The position numbers and the translations under genes were made by a program. The notes beneath the pieces were generated by a model, which saw only the letters and a list, made by a program, of their open reading frames with translations, had not been told where the DNA came from and made no database searches. 64,000 nucleotides of DNA, taken from positions 62,001 through 126,000 of the forward strand of contig JAJTUP010000053.1 of assembly GCA_021399435.1 (NCBI GenBank), given 5' to 3'. Positions 1 to 11,022 of the stretch are shown here, in pieces; the stretch's first letter is position 1; each line of letters opens with the position of its first letter. Source of the stretch: Diaporthe sp. PMI_573 (lineage: Eukaryota > Ascomycota > Sordariomycetes > Diaporthales > Diaporthaceae).

Positions 1-3000
1 ACGCGTCGAGGACGTAGATCCTGTCAGGAGACAGGTCCATTTGGCTGAAAGGGTTGATCTCGACCACCTGGCGACTGTTAGTACAATTTGCAAAGTGGCG
101 GCGAGATCGCAATGACGCACCTGATTTTGAGCGGCTGAATCCGAGCAGAACAGCCTTGAGCAGTACTTCTCGTAACTCGGCTTCAGCCTCCAGTGATCCG
201 CAGAGCTCAACGTCGCTCTTCTGTCGCCACCAAAAAAGTCCCAAAAGTTTTCTGGCTCTTGTCCCTCCTCCATTTCAACCAACTCGCCCATCAGCGCGAG
301 GTCCATCCCTATCAGCCTTGCGCAGCTCAGCTCGTCGACACCGGCACCCTTTCCTTTCCACAGGTAGCACTTTCCTTGCTGTGTAATGAGATAAGGGAAG
401 CCAGAGCAAAGGATTGATGAAGAGAAGTCCACCTCGTCAAAGACGATCTGGCCCATGTACTGCCGTCCACAGAGTATGTTGGAGGCGAGCGAGTCATACT
501 TGTTGCTTGAGCCGCGCCGTATGATGACAATGCCGCCGAGGGCCTGGATGAACTCGGCCGTCTCCTTTCCCTGACGTATCTTGACCAAGGTGCCGCCCAT
601 AGACCGTGCTTCCCTGTTCACAAAAACCTGGGCATCCTCGATGGCAGATGGCGCAACCTCGTCACCAGACCAGAAGTACACCTCAGATATCCTCTTTCGT
701 GCCTCATTCGTAAAGGTGTGTGAGCAGATGTACATCTCACGTTCAAACAGTACGCGCTCATAATGGGTTGGGACAAGTATCTTTTTGCCCTGCTCCGTGA
801 CTTGGAAGAGCTCTGCTTTGTGTGTTTGCACTCTGGAACCGCCTTTGGGGCGATTCATCAGGAGCTCAGCTGCATCAACATGATAGTTCCGTTTCGGTCG
901 CCCATGACCAAAGAACCCGTTGATCATGGCAGACACATCCCCTGCGCTCTTCGATGGAGACCTTGTGGGTGATGCCAAGGGAGAGGCATGAGCCGACGTG
1001 CTTGAAGGTGCAGGTGCGTCTCGCGTTGCCTGGGCCTTGGTAGGTGACCTGGGACGCAAATTTAAAGGCTCTGGCAGGGACTTGTCGGCTTGGGCTTGCG
1101 GCTTCTTGGGTGTGACGGGTTCACCAAACATAGTTGCTGCGTTGCTCGCGATCACAGCTGATTGCGTGTCGCCCTTCTCGGGCTCCGAAGGTAGCTTTCG
1201 TGGTGATTTTGGCGCTCCGAAGGCTTTCTTCAGTGGAGAAGGGGACTTTACTGGTTCCGGCTCGCTCTTGGGTGACTGCGGCCCCGACTCATCCAGGAAC
1301 CTGGACATTCTCTTCATGTCCAGTTTCCGTGGAGATGGGGGTTGGACATCGTCCTTCTTCTCCTCGTCCACCTGTGGTTTCGGAGAAAAAGCAGAGACCT
1401 GCTCGTGAAACTTCTTGGGAGAAGCGGGACTGGAGTTCCGTGGCTGCGATGAGTCTACCAATGCGATTCTCGTTCCTGCAGACACCGGTCTTTGCTCGGC
1501 GAATCTCTTCTTTGATGAATCCACCAGGGATATCACGCCGCTGTTCCGCGTGCTGTCATTTGCTGCTAAGCCATTGTGACGCTCAGTAGGCGAAACGACC
1601 GGGGATTTCATGGAAGATTTTGGCGAGGTTGTTTCAACTTGCGGTTCCTGTACCGGCAATGACCGGGAAGGACTCACAACTCTTTCCTCTTTCTCCAGGG
1701 CTTCGTTGTCCCGGGCAGGTATCTCTGGAACGGCAGCTGTCTCCGGGGTGTCTGGTCTGGCCGTCGCCTGTGGAATGGGTGCCGCCTCTGGAATGGGTGC
1801 CGCCTCTGGCGTGGCTGCGACTTCCAGGGTAGCTGGCGCCTCTGGCATGGTAGGTGTCTCCTTCATTTCTGCTGACTCCGGAGTATTCACAGCCTCCGAC
1901 GCAGCAGTGCCAGCTGGTGTGCTCACCGAAGTTGGGGCTTTTCTCCGTGGCCCACGAGCCCGACCCTTGGTCATGTGCTCCAGCTTGGGCCCAGGTCCTG
2001 GTTCGGTCCCAGTAGAACCGCCCGCACCTGAAGTAGTTCCGGGAAGTTTTGCTCCCGGACCGCCCATACCGGGAGGTCCGCGAGCTAGCAATCCGGCTAA
2101 GGCAGGGTTGAATCGATTCGCTAGGGAATTGCCACTGTCACCGAATTTGTTCTGGAGTCGACCAGGTGTGCTTACCTCCGGCTTGCTTGGTGACGGCGTT
2201 TCTTCCTTGTTCTCGGCCTTGGCTGGAGCTGTGTCTACGTTGAGTCCCCGAGGCGAAGTCACTGAGGCCACGCTTGATCTTGACGACTCAAAAGGTTTCG
2301 CCGATGTCTCCGATGGGGATTTCGCAGTCGAAGGGTCTCGTGAGTGAGATGTGTATGGAGTAGAGCCAGAACGAGTTATTGTAGCTCGTCTCGCCAGCCC
2401 CTCGGGGATCGGCTTCTCCTCTGGTGGCTTGTCATTGGTTTTCACACCATGACCATGCTCCTTCGCCTGCTTGAAGTCTTCTTTCTTCTTCAAAATCGCA
2501 TCCTTAAACTCGTCTTTCTTTTCGTAAGGTCGCGGCCCACCAGTAATATTCAGTGCGGCCTTGCCCCTCGAGATGTTGTCTTTTAACACGTCTGGAGCGA
2601 CGTAATTCTTTGTCTTTGTCTTCCGCAGCTGGCCGAAAACATTCGCCAGCTCATTGGCCGGTGCCTGCTCGCTGCCTCTGCCAACTGTGGCACCTCTAGG
2701 CCGTGAACCAGCCTTTTCCGGTTCCTTATCGCCATCTTTGCCCACAGTGAAACCCCTAGGCCGTAAGCTAGCCCGGAAGTCCATCTGTGGTGACGCCTCC
2801 GGTTTGTCTCTGGCAACAGGGCTGATGACGGAGCCTCGTCGACCCAATTCTTCTGTTCCGGCCCCGGGCTTTTCGCTGGCAGGACTGACCCTCGTGATAC
2901 TATCACTCCTCGCCATACTAGTGCGAAGACCAGGTGTTAACGGTTTATCACCCCCGAGGCTTGGCGAAGGCAGACCAGTGAGGCTCGGGGGCTTGACAAC

Positions 3001-4624
3001 TGTGCCAGGCGGTGCCGGCCGTACGAGACCGCCGGTCTTCACTTCATGCTTCTTGACGGCAGAGCCAGCTCGGCCGAGATCGATACTAGAATTCTTGGCC
3101 TTCTCCGCTTTCACTCTGTTCAATTCCACCATCCAGGCGGGCTGATTGCTCGGAGGTGCTGCAGGCTTGGGTTTCGGTGACTCGGGCTTGTTCAGAGCGG
3201 CATCGAGCCAGGAGCCCTTGGTTGGACTCCACCGCCTTGGGTCCATAGTCTTCGAGGGGCTTGTTGGGGGTGTATCGTCAACAGGAGGCTCGAGCTTGGA
3301 TGGCTCGGGCGCGTCATCCTCGGGGGATGTTGCGCCAGACGTTGTAGAGGCCAGGTCCTTGCCATGACTTGAGGTCGGCCTTGAAACGCTGTCCCTAGAT
3401 CTGCTGACAGGTCGCGAGATAGTCTCTGGACCTGGGCTCGTAGCGAGATTCTTACCGTCAAGACTATTGCGGTTAGAAGGGTTCCCACGCTGAAGACCCG
3501 GAGTCGTGACGCTCCATCTCTTGACGCTGTCCGTACGTTTCATCATAGCACTCTGGACGAAACCGCCCATTCCCTTCGTTGGGGACGCTGGCCGCGTTGG
3601 CGAGGTCTGGCCTGATGAAGTTCCATCCCTGCCTACCTGAATATCCGCAGGAGGGCCCAGCTTCACCGCATCTGTCGTCAGCAATGGAGAACCAAGCCTG
3701 CCCAAGCTAGCTTGTGAAGTTGGGCGCTCTCGGACTGGCTCCTTATCGGGCTCCGGAGAGGTGGCTTGCGACATGCCAGGCAGTTGGGAACGGGAAGCGG
3801 CTACGTCTACAGTGTCGTCGTCTTCGACCTGATTCTTTCGATACGCAGCAGAAGTCGCACCTCGGTCAGCGGTCTGGCGGAACCAAGCAGGGTCTTTGGA
3901 AGCCAAAGCCTGCGAGATCTGGTCACGAGAAGGGGTTTGAGTGGGAGAGGCCGCCTCTGCAGGGGGAGTGCTTGATCGTGCGGCGGCATTCTCAGCCGCA
4001 ACCATAGACAACGGCCGAGACCTGGGGCGATCTGGTCCTTGGGATGGAGGTCTTCGCTGCCACGACAGAGTAGGTGTCCTCGCCGGCACGCCACTGGATG
4101 GTGGTGAGGTGTACGAGGCACTAGATCGGTTGGGGTCGAGGTCGAGAACAGTCTCCTTCGTAGGAGAGGCGGAACGTGGTGAGGGCAGGTCCATTGCGCC
4201 AGCAGACGATGGCAGAGCAGCGCTAATCTGGTTCTGTAGTCTGGCGGAAAGGTCTGGGATGGGAGACGATGACTCCGTCGGCTGAGGTGTCGAGTCCCTG
4301 TGGCGCGCGGATGGCGGTGGGGTGTTGGCCGGGGATGACTTTTGCGGGGAGATAGATCGGGCACGCTCTAGACATCACAAAACAAACGTCAACCATGGCC
4401 CATCGGCACCTCAGCTCAGCTCAGGTCCGCCCAGCGCAGCCCACGGCTGGCGACTCGAGGCGCAAGGCAGGTCGAAACGGCTTACCTTCGCGGCGAGCCT
4501 GACGCTCCTTTCTCTGCTGCAGCAGCTTCTCTTCAAGCTCCCTGGAGCGCGCCTCTTCCTCCTCGTGTCGTCCGTGGTTCAATTGCTCTACTGATCGCAA
4601 GAAGTTGGAGACCTCGTCTGACAT
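1..4624 (-). CDS. DUF4045 / gelsolin-repeat protein, 3' end beyond the window
   Basis: Three exons are predicted: 4624-4486, 4367-121 and 67-1 (continuing past the left edge), giving at least 1484 residues. The start at 4624 opens with MSDEVSNFLRSVEQL and a charged helix rich in E, R and K. A very long Ser/Pro/Lys-rich low-complexity region follows, with repeated SPxK/SPTR motifs typical of fungal DUF4045 proteins. From about residue 1200 the sequence becomes ordered and gelsolin-like (YHVDAAELLMN, EVYFWSGDEV, ALGGIVIIRRG, QGKCYLWKGKG), at least two repeats being visible. Intron 68-120 has a TACTAAC branch motif and intron 4368-4485 joins GAG-R in frame. The family is known only as DUF4045 coupled to gelsolin (actin-binding/severing fold), so a role at the actin cytoskeleton is inference. 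The frame is open from 4367 to 121 with no stop, which supports a single huge exon. Confidence 0.85.
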
Positions 4625-5599
4625 TGTTGGGACGGGATCGTGGGGTTCGCTGGAGGGCTAAAGTTCGATTGGCTGCCGGGGACATTGGCACGACACGGGC
4701 AAACACGAGAACGCGAGCTGGGCAGAGAGCCGTTGGGTGCGCTCAGACAAACTGTAAACAAGGGAGTTGACCGTTGTGTATCCTTGACGACTAGCACAGG
4801 TACATGGCAGTGGCAGTGGGCGTTTGTGTGTACCGAGTAGGGGAGTCTTCAAGGTTCAGTCCAAGTCCAGTCTTACAATGTCTTATGTGCAAGAAGAGAA
4901 TGGTCCGGGACCTACATTAGCGTGCCAGACCCAGGCCGAGGTGGCGTGCTGTTCCTTTTGCAGGCTGGTAGGCTGCCCAACCAGGAACCAAAAGGGCGTC
5001 AACTGGGCGCAGCTTCAAGGATGCTCGAGGTGACGGATTGCGGCACTGCAGCACACATGCGTCAAGCTTCCATGGCCGCGGGCCCAACAATAACAACACC
5101 AACACCACACCCACTCACTCTCGCACTTGGGCAGGCAGGGCACGCCGGCATGTCGGGCAGCACATATGTGGGCATATTCCCACTATTTCCCAGAGCAACC
5201 CCCCACCAGCGAGTAACCGGGGGCCCGCCCAGTGACGCGCTAAGACGGCCTGCAACCGGTTCCCAAGTTCCAAACATCTTGGGCCGGCTGTTTCGTTTGC
5301 CCAGCAGGGAAGAAGCATTCCCTGTCGGAATGTTTCAATCGAGGCACAGCAGCCTGCACAGAATAGTGCGGAAGGATGAAACTGTTTCTCTCGGTGCTAC
5401 AACCAAACACTTCTGACGCTGTGGCCACGTTGCAGATATAGTGTGTGCTGCCCCCCGAAGGATGGGCCACGGCCTGCGCCGACCAGGCTAAATGCGCTGT
5501 CAGGCCCTCAGCCCACGGCACATGGTCATCGCGTCCCTTGTCTCCAAGAGCGGTGATCGTCGGGCAGTCCTCCTTCGGGCCCCCATACCCACAACATTG
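4625..5599. other. Intergenic spacer, no gene seen
   Basis: This 975-bp spacer holds the presumed promoter of the leftward DUF4045/gelsolin gene and the 3' flank of the ARL2-like gene. The short open frames here lack coding character. I see no RNA gene or repeat beyond a short CAACA-rich patch near 5086-5110. Confidence 0.6.
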
Positions 5600-6263
5600 T
5601 CAATAGAGAAATAGCCTCGCCTTTGCGTCCTCGACGACCCACGCTAAGCCCTCCTTTAGGTTCTCTCCAGTCATGGCGCTACACCGCAATATCCTCCACT
5701 GGTGCGTCTGGATATGCCTCAACCTCAAGGCCTCTTCCATCTCCTCTCCCGTCATGCACCCCTGAACGTCCGTCTTGTTGGCAAACACCAGGAGAGTTGC
5801 TCCAGATAATCTCTGTGTGCCCGTCGAGTCAGCAAGGCTCCGTTTGTTTTTACCGTGGGGGCCAGCCGACATACCTCCTCCTGTAACAGCCCATGCAGTT
5901 CTGCCCTGCAGTCTTCGATTCTCAGCCTGTCTGTGGCATCAACCACCCAGATGAGGGCGTCTGTCTTCTCGAAGTAGTTCCTCCAGTAAGACCTGAGCGT
6001 CTTCTGGCCTCCGACATCCCATATGTTCAGCTTGTACCCCTCATAGTCGATGGTCTTGATGATGAAGCCCAGAGTTGGGCTGACCGTGTTCACATCTTCT
6101 CCCATAATCCTCTTGACTATGGTCGTCTTGCCTGCATTGTCCAGTCCGCTGTCCAGGGTGTTAGCACCTTCCTCTGGACCGGGTCTCCGTGAGCGCGGGC
6201 TCACAGCATCAGGACCCTCAGCTCCTTATCCTTCAGTCTTGCTTTCCTCAATATCGAGAGCAT
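5600..6263 (-). CDS. ARL2: ADP-ribosylation-factor-like GTPase 2 (Arl2/Alp41/Cin4 type)
   Basis: Exons 6263-6205, 6148-5875 and 5812-5600 give 181 residues, close to the usual 184 of Arl2. Visible GTPase motifs are P-loop GLDNAGKT (residues 21-28), a switch region with [14 protein letters not shown] (G3), and NKTD in the place of NKxD (G4). The N-terminus [14 protein letters not shown] has no glycine at position 2, as expected for the non-myristoylated Arl2 branch rather than Arf. The introns are 56 and 62 bp, and the second splice restores the expected [13 protein letters not shown] junction. Arl2 acts with tubulin cofactors in tubulin folding and microtubule integrity and also binds PDE-delta-like carriers. 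That role is family knowledge. It is transcribed away from the GNAT-like gene at 7696. Confidence 0.93.
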
Positions 6264-7695
6264 CTTTTCCCTTCTTCCTGCGATACGCGATGTGGGGGTG
6301 TTCCCATCATCAAGGGTCGTCCGTCACAGCTTAGAGACTTTCGGCTCTTTGGGAACGACGGGTTCGTTGAGCGTGGGTGGTCGATTACCTAATCACTGCC
6401 CCCTTTTTGGACCTCAAGTGGCTTTGATGGGACGCAGGATAACGCCTCGCATGCAGTGGACGGCATGGGACAACTACTCGCATGGGCGTGGGTCGAAATG
6501 ACACGCGCAGGTGTGCAATTCCAGTTTCAAGCAAGCAATCCTGCCGCTCTCATTCCTGCAAGCCGGCTTGAACGAGGTCAATGGCGAGCACCTCGTCTGA
6601 GCCGGAAATGATGTCTTGTTGGATGCGTACAGTACCTGTAGTCAAGTGGCTCATGGGCAATAATTATCGCTACTCAGCGGTTGAGTATTGCCGAATGGAT
6701 ATTTTCATGATGAAGGAGAAACAGTTAAAAGGCCTTGTGGGATCGAGACTGAGGACGAAAGCAGTTGGAGGCCCGAGCTACTGTTTTCAGTTCTGTAGTT
6801 GAAGGCAAGCTTTGCGGCCTGTGAGCATTTTCGTGGGTGTTTATGTGTATGTACATGGCAGGCATCTCAAGCGTCAGCACAACTGCGATATGGCCCTTTG
6901 CCTGACGGAGGAGAACCCCCCAGACCATGTCAGGTAATTGAGATCACTTTTGCATGCTTTGCCCATCTCCTGGCAGTTGGAGGTTCCAGGTGGATTTCAG
7001 CTTCGTTGCCTGACTGCGCTCGCGCTGCTTTGCACCCAGACCTCCACAAGGCTTGCACTTTCCCTGCATTTGGGGACGACTCTCCCACCTCCCATCTCCC
7101 ACCTCCCACACACTTACCAATCTCGAAGGAAGGAGCCGCCCTTCAGCACACTCCTCCCTGCTCACCTACCCTTCACTCTCTGCAACCTGGAGATCCTTTG
7201 GACGCTTGTGTGGTCCAAGTGCCTTCTCGTCTTTAACTTCAAGCTTGCCCTGGCCCCTCAGTCCGCTCACCCCAAAACGCGTCTCGTTTGTTGCCTTGAG
7301 CAGCAGCCTCCTCCCTCGCTCACCACCTTCTGTACGCGACTAGGTACCTTCTTGTTGGGCAACCCCTCTCTCCACCCTTCGTTTCCTCGCGAGTGTGCAG
7401 TTGATTTCGACCACGCTCTTGCCTAACACCTGCTCTCTAGGCGACGTTGTCACACATCATCGGCGCAAGTTCCCACTGGCCTCGGTTTGTTGACTTCTTC
7501 GACCTTTGAGCACTTGCCACAAGGGGCTGTCGAGCTCAAGTCGTGCTCTCACACGAGACGCCCAAATCCTGTGGTCTCTCGACCAGTCTCAACCTGACAT
7601 ACCGAGGCAAGTCCATCCATTTCTCTTGTTGAAGCTGCAGCCGTCTTATTGACGCACTTGCGACTGACCTGTGGATCAGTCCAACACCGCACAGT
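6264..7695. promoter_or_regulatory. Divergent promoter region with pyrimidine-rich leader
   Basis: This 1.4-kb spacer separates the ARL2-like start (-) from the GNAT-like start (+). From about 7075 to 7450 the plus strand is strongly C/T-rich, including imperfect tandem CTCCCATCTCCCAC units at 7081-7112. That is common in promoters and leaders of actively transcribed fungal genes. No TATA box or defined site can be assigned with confidence, and no gene is seen. Confidence 0.5.
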
Positions 7696-9951
7696 ATGGC
7701 GCCTCCTGACAACCACACCTGGGGTGCTCACAACGCACGGCACGGTGGTGCAGCCCTAAGCAACATCGACGAAAATGCCAAAATCTTTCAGCAATTCCTG
7801 AACGACACGGCGCCTCTGCCTCACAAGGTGAACAAGAAGTGTGCGTATCCACAAGTCCAAGGTGGTCTGCCACCCCATCTCTTGAAGAAGCCAGAGGATG
7901 CGCACGATCGCATTCATCCTGAGACTCCCAGAGCTACCGTAAGTTTCTTGATCGTGCTCCTTCTTGATTTTGTTTTGCTTACGTGAAACATTAACTTGCT
8001 TCAGGTGCCTGGCAGTCATTCTTATGAACATGCTTCTGATCGCCAGCCCAGCGAGCCTGCTTGGTCGCCGCAGCCAGTCGCAGCCTCCCAGGTGACTCCT
8101 GCCGCCTCTGTCAATCTGCCACCCTGGGAAGACAATGCACGCGCGCAGCAGATGGTGATCCACGACCGCAAGTTCCCCCCAACCCCTACTGGCCGAGAAA
8201 GAGCGCCGCATAGTCCAGCCCAAAAGCCTCGTAGCTCTTTGCACCCTGCTTTACAGGCGGTCCTGTCTAAGCAGGCACGCATTCGTGAAAAGCGCTCTCC
8301 CGTCGCGTCTCCTGGTGCCGCTTGGCTCGCCACCAGTCGCAGGGACCAAGACAACCGCGGAGCTGAAACAATGAACGCGGCACAGGAGGTAGAGCAATCA
8401 AGTCGCCATGCTCCCGAGGTCCACAAAAAGAAGTGGCGACCAAAGCACAGTTCTTGCTGGGGTTCTCAGTCGCTGCCAACGTCGGATACGTCTGTCAAAT
8501 TTGGCAGCAACGATGCCAATCCTTCGTTTGCATCTGATCAGTCCAACGGAGGTGTTTCCTTCAGAGACGTCCGCGGCAGCATAGCTGACGAGCTTGACAT
8601 CGTGCCCAAAGGTGATGGTACAGGATGGGTTAACAAGCATGCCTGGAAAGATTATCACAGCCCCCCGGGAAGCGATTACGAAAGCTCGCATGATTCTTTC
8701 GAGAAAGGCTGGCATTCTTCTTTCTGCCGTGATTGGGTTGAGAGCCTGCCGGAAAGACCTCCACCCCTGGTTTTCTTCCCATACGACGAGGCTGAGACAC
8801 ACTGGGAATGCGATGTCAACCCAAAGGACGGCGCGCTGATTGTGCCTGTCGAATATCCGCAAACTACAGTCAACTCTCAAGACCCTGGCACTCGCGAGGA
8901 GCTGGTTCGCCGCATGTCGAGCACTGCTGAGATCAAAGTGACCATGGAGGCCGAGAAGCTGCGGAAGCGCATGAAGATGCGGGAGCAGAGGGAAGAGAGT
9001 CGAGGCGATCTTACCCGCGGTCCCGAATGGAGGCGTGTGACCTCATCCACGCCGGTGGACCCTCCCAATGCGCCGAGCCAGTTGCCTCATCGATATGGAC
9101 AGCCACCTGACCAAACGACCACGGCGCTTGTTGAATCTCGGCGAGCAGACCCCCGAGAGCCACGCATTCGCTGCTACCTTCGGCCTGTCGCGCAAGATGA
9201 TCTGCAACAGATCCTCGACATCTACAATTGGGAAGTGGAGCATGGCCGGCAGGCGTTGGACGCCAAGCCTTTAGCCCTTGGAGACATACATCGCCTATTC
9301 GCAGAATGCGATGCAGCTGGTACGCCTTTCATTGTCGCTGTGGAGGGAGCATCGCCACTGGTTTCCACCTCTCGTGGAGAAGAGTCTGCGCTTGTGCGTT
9401 ACCGCGGGCCCTACCAGAACAATGGGCGGTCACGCCCTTACGCGGAGAGTCAGGGTACGCCATCGAATGCATCTTCTTCTGGCAAGATTTTGGGATTTGG
9501 CTTGATCACGCTACCATCGGCAGGCTTGGCAGGCAACGTGCATACAAGCGTCAGCCGTTTCAACGGAAAAGCCCACCTGTATATCGAGGCCCGGAGCCGC
9601 CGTCTTGGGGTTGGCCGCTGCATCTTGCACAGGGTGTTACGCTGCTGCTCGAAACGCTTGCAGTATGCAGACTGGTACAAGTGGTACGATCCCCGTGACT
9701 CTAAGGCTTGTGGTGAGGCTGGCGACAACCTGCGCAATTATGCGCGTGTCTTTGTGGAGGTGGCCTCGTTCAAGGGCGATCCAGACTTTAGTTGGCGCAA
9801 GAAGCTGCTTGGGGAACTGAACTTCCTCTATGTGAACACCACGGACCTTACTCGTAAGGTCATTCAAGGTTCCAACGGAGGATGGTTCGACAACACTGTC
9901 TGGCAGCATGACTGTGGTGGACCTGGCGATGTTCATGAGTTCAATTGCTGA
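7696..9951 (+). CDS. Uncharacterised protein with C-terminal GNAT-like acetyltransferase fold
   Basis: Exons 7696-7938 and 8005-9951 give 729 residues; the 66-bp intron joins PRAT to VPGSHSYEH. The start ATG follows the pyrimidine-rich leader. Residues 1-460 are largely disordered and polar, with short ordered patches such as WGSQSLPTS and KGWHSSFCRDWVESLPERP. A charged helix sits around residues 395-425. From about residue 470 a compact region begins with RCYLRPVAQDDLQQILDIYN, typical of beta1-alpha1 of GNAT N-acetyltransferases, followed by FIVAVEG, ILGFGLITLP, AHLYIEARSRRLGVGRCIL (an acetyl-CoA-loop-like R/Q-x-x-G-x-G/A pattern) and a Cys/Trp-rich tail. I do not recognise a named family member. 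Substrate and localisation are unknown, and it may be a catalytically divergent GNAT. Confidence 0.75.
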
Positions 9952-11022
9952 GACAAGAGGGGAGACGTGTCTGCTGGGCTCTCACCACCGTCTATCCCTG
10001 TCATACGGAGGATCCCTAGCAAGAATCACTGTGGCATAGGCGTCTATCATATGTGCCGATAACATGTTCTGGCTGACCGAGTCAGGCCATTGGTTTCTCA
10101 GCTGCGATGGCTGATCTTTGCGATCAAAGCATCAGTCGTCAACTTGTGGCTCTTGACGCATCTCAACGTTGATGAGAAAGCGAATTGGGCGCACCACGAA
10201 TAATGCGAGCACCTCCGAAAACAAAGCAGAACACGGTACCAGCCGTGACGGGAAACTTGGAAAAGGGGAACACGGCGGATGGCTCAGGGTTGTGTTTCAT
10301 TTCATGGATGGAACGGAGCTGAACAAAAACGAAATGTCGAAAACGGATGTCGGAAGAAAGCCATAGTGGCTAAAACTTCGATTGCCTTGGGCCATGTCTC
10401 TTTCTGGCTCCTGTGTTTATTTCTGTCAGCTGGTCGGTTGCGACTCAGCCTGTTGACGATTTCGTCTGGGGTCTTGAGGTGGTCCTCACTGTTCTCCTTG
10501 CGACACTGGCGGGTAGTGTGGCATGGAACAGGACACACAAAAGTTTTGATTTTGTACAAAAGCAGGAGAGTAGCCGGACTGTCCACCCTGAGTTCTGCTT
10601 GTATGGGAGCTGGCAGGTAATGGATTGTGGTACGTCACTCGTCCCATTGCTGATGAAGAGTCAGGAGAAGATAGTTGATATTGACCAGGAAATTGCCTTC
10701 ATCGTTCACAGCATGCTTCTGTGCCGGGCCTGTTCGAGACAAAGTTGTTATCTTGGCCCAATGTAGGACTGTGGACATCTTGCCGTGTGATTTCATAGCT
10801 CTTGGCCACCAATTGCTCGATTACTACCCTAATGTGTATGAGAGCGACAGAGAGCGTGACTCCTTTGTACTTGCTAGCACCACCCCCGCCACCATCATGT
10901 AACTTTGCTGGAAGGAACTAAACCGCGGATGTCCTCAGCGTGGAATGCATCGCGTGCCTGGCCGTAATATACAGTGGCGAGATCATAGAACAATGTTGAA
11001 AGCACACCCCGGACCTCAAGCA
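9952..11022. other. Convergent 3' spacer, no gene seen
   Basis: This 1.07-kb spacer lies between two tail-to-tail genes (GNAT-like + and DENND11-like -). The small open frames are not coding-like, and no tRNA or repeat is recognised. Confidence 0.55.

Noticed and set aside
1610..2347. 245-codon plus-strand open frame
   Set aside because: Antisense to the low-complexity region of the DUF4045/gelsolin gene; the repetitive Ser/Ala/Gly sequence mirrors that region.
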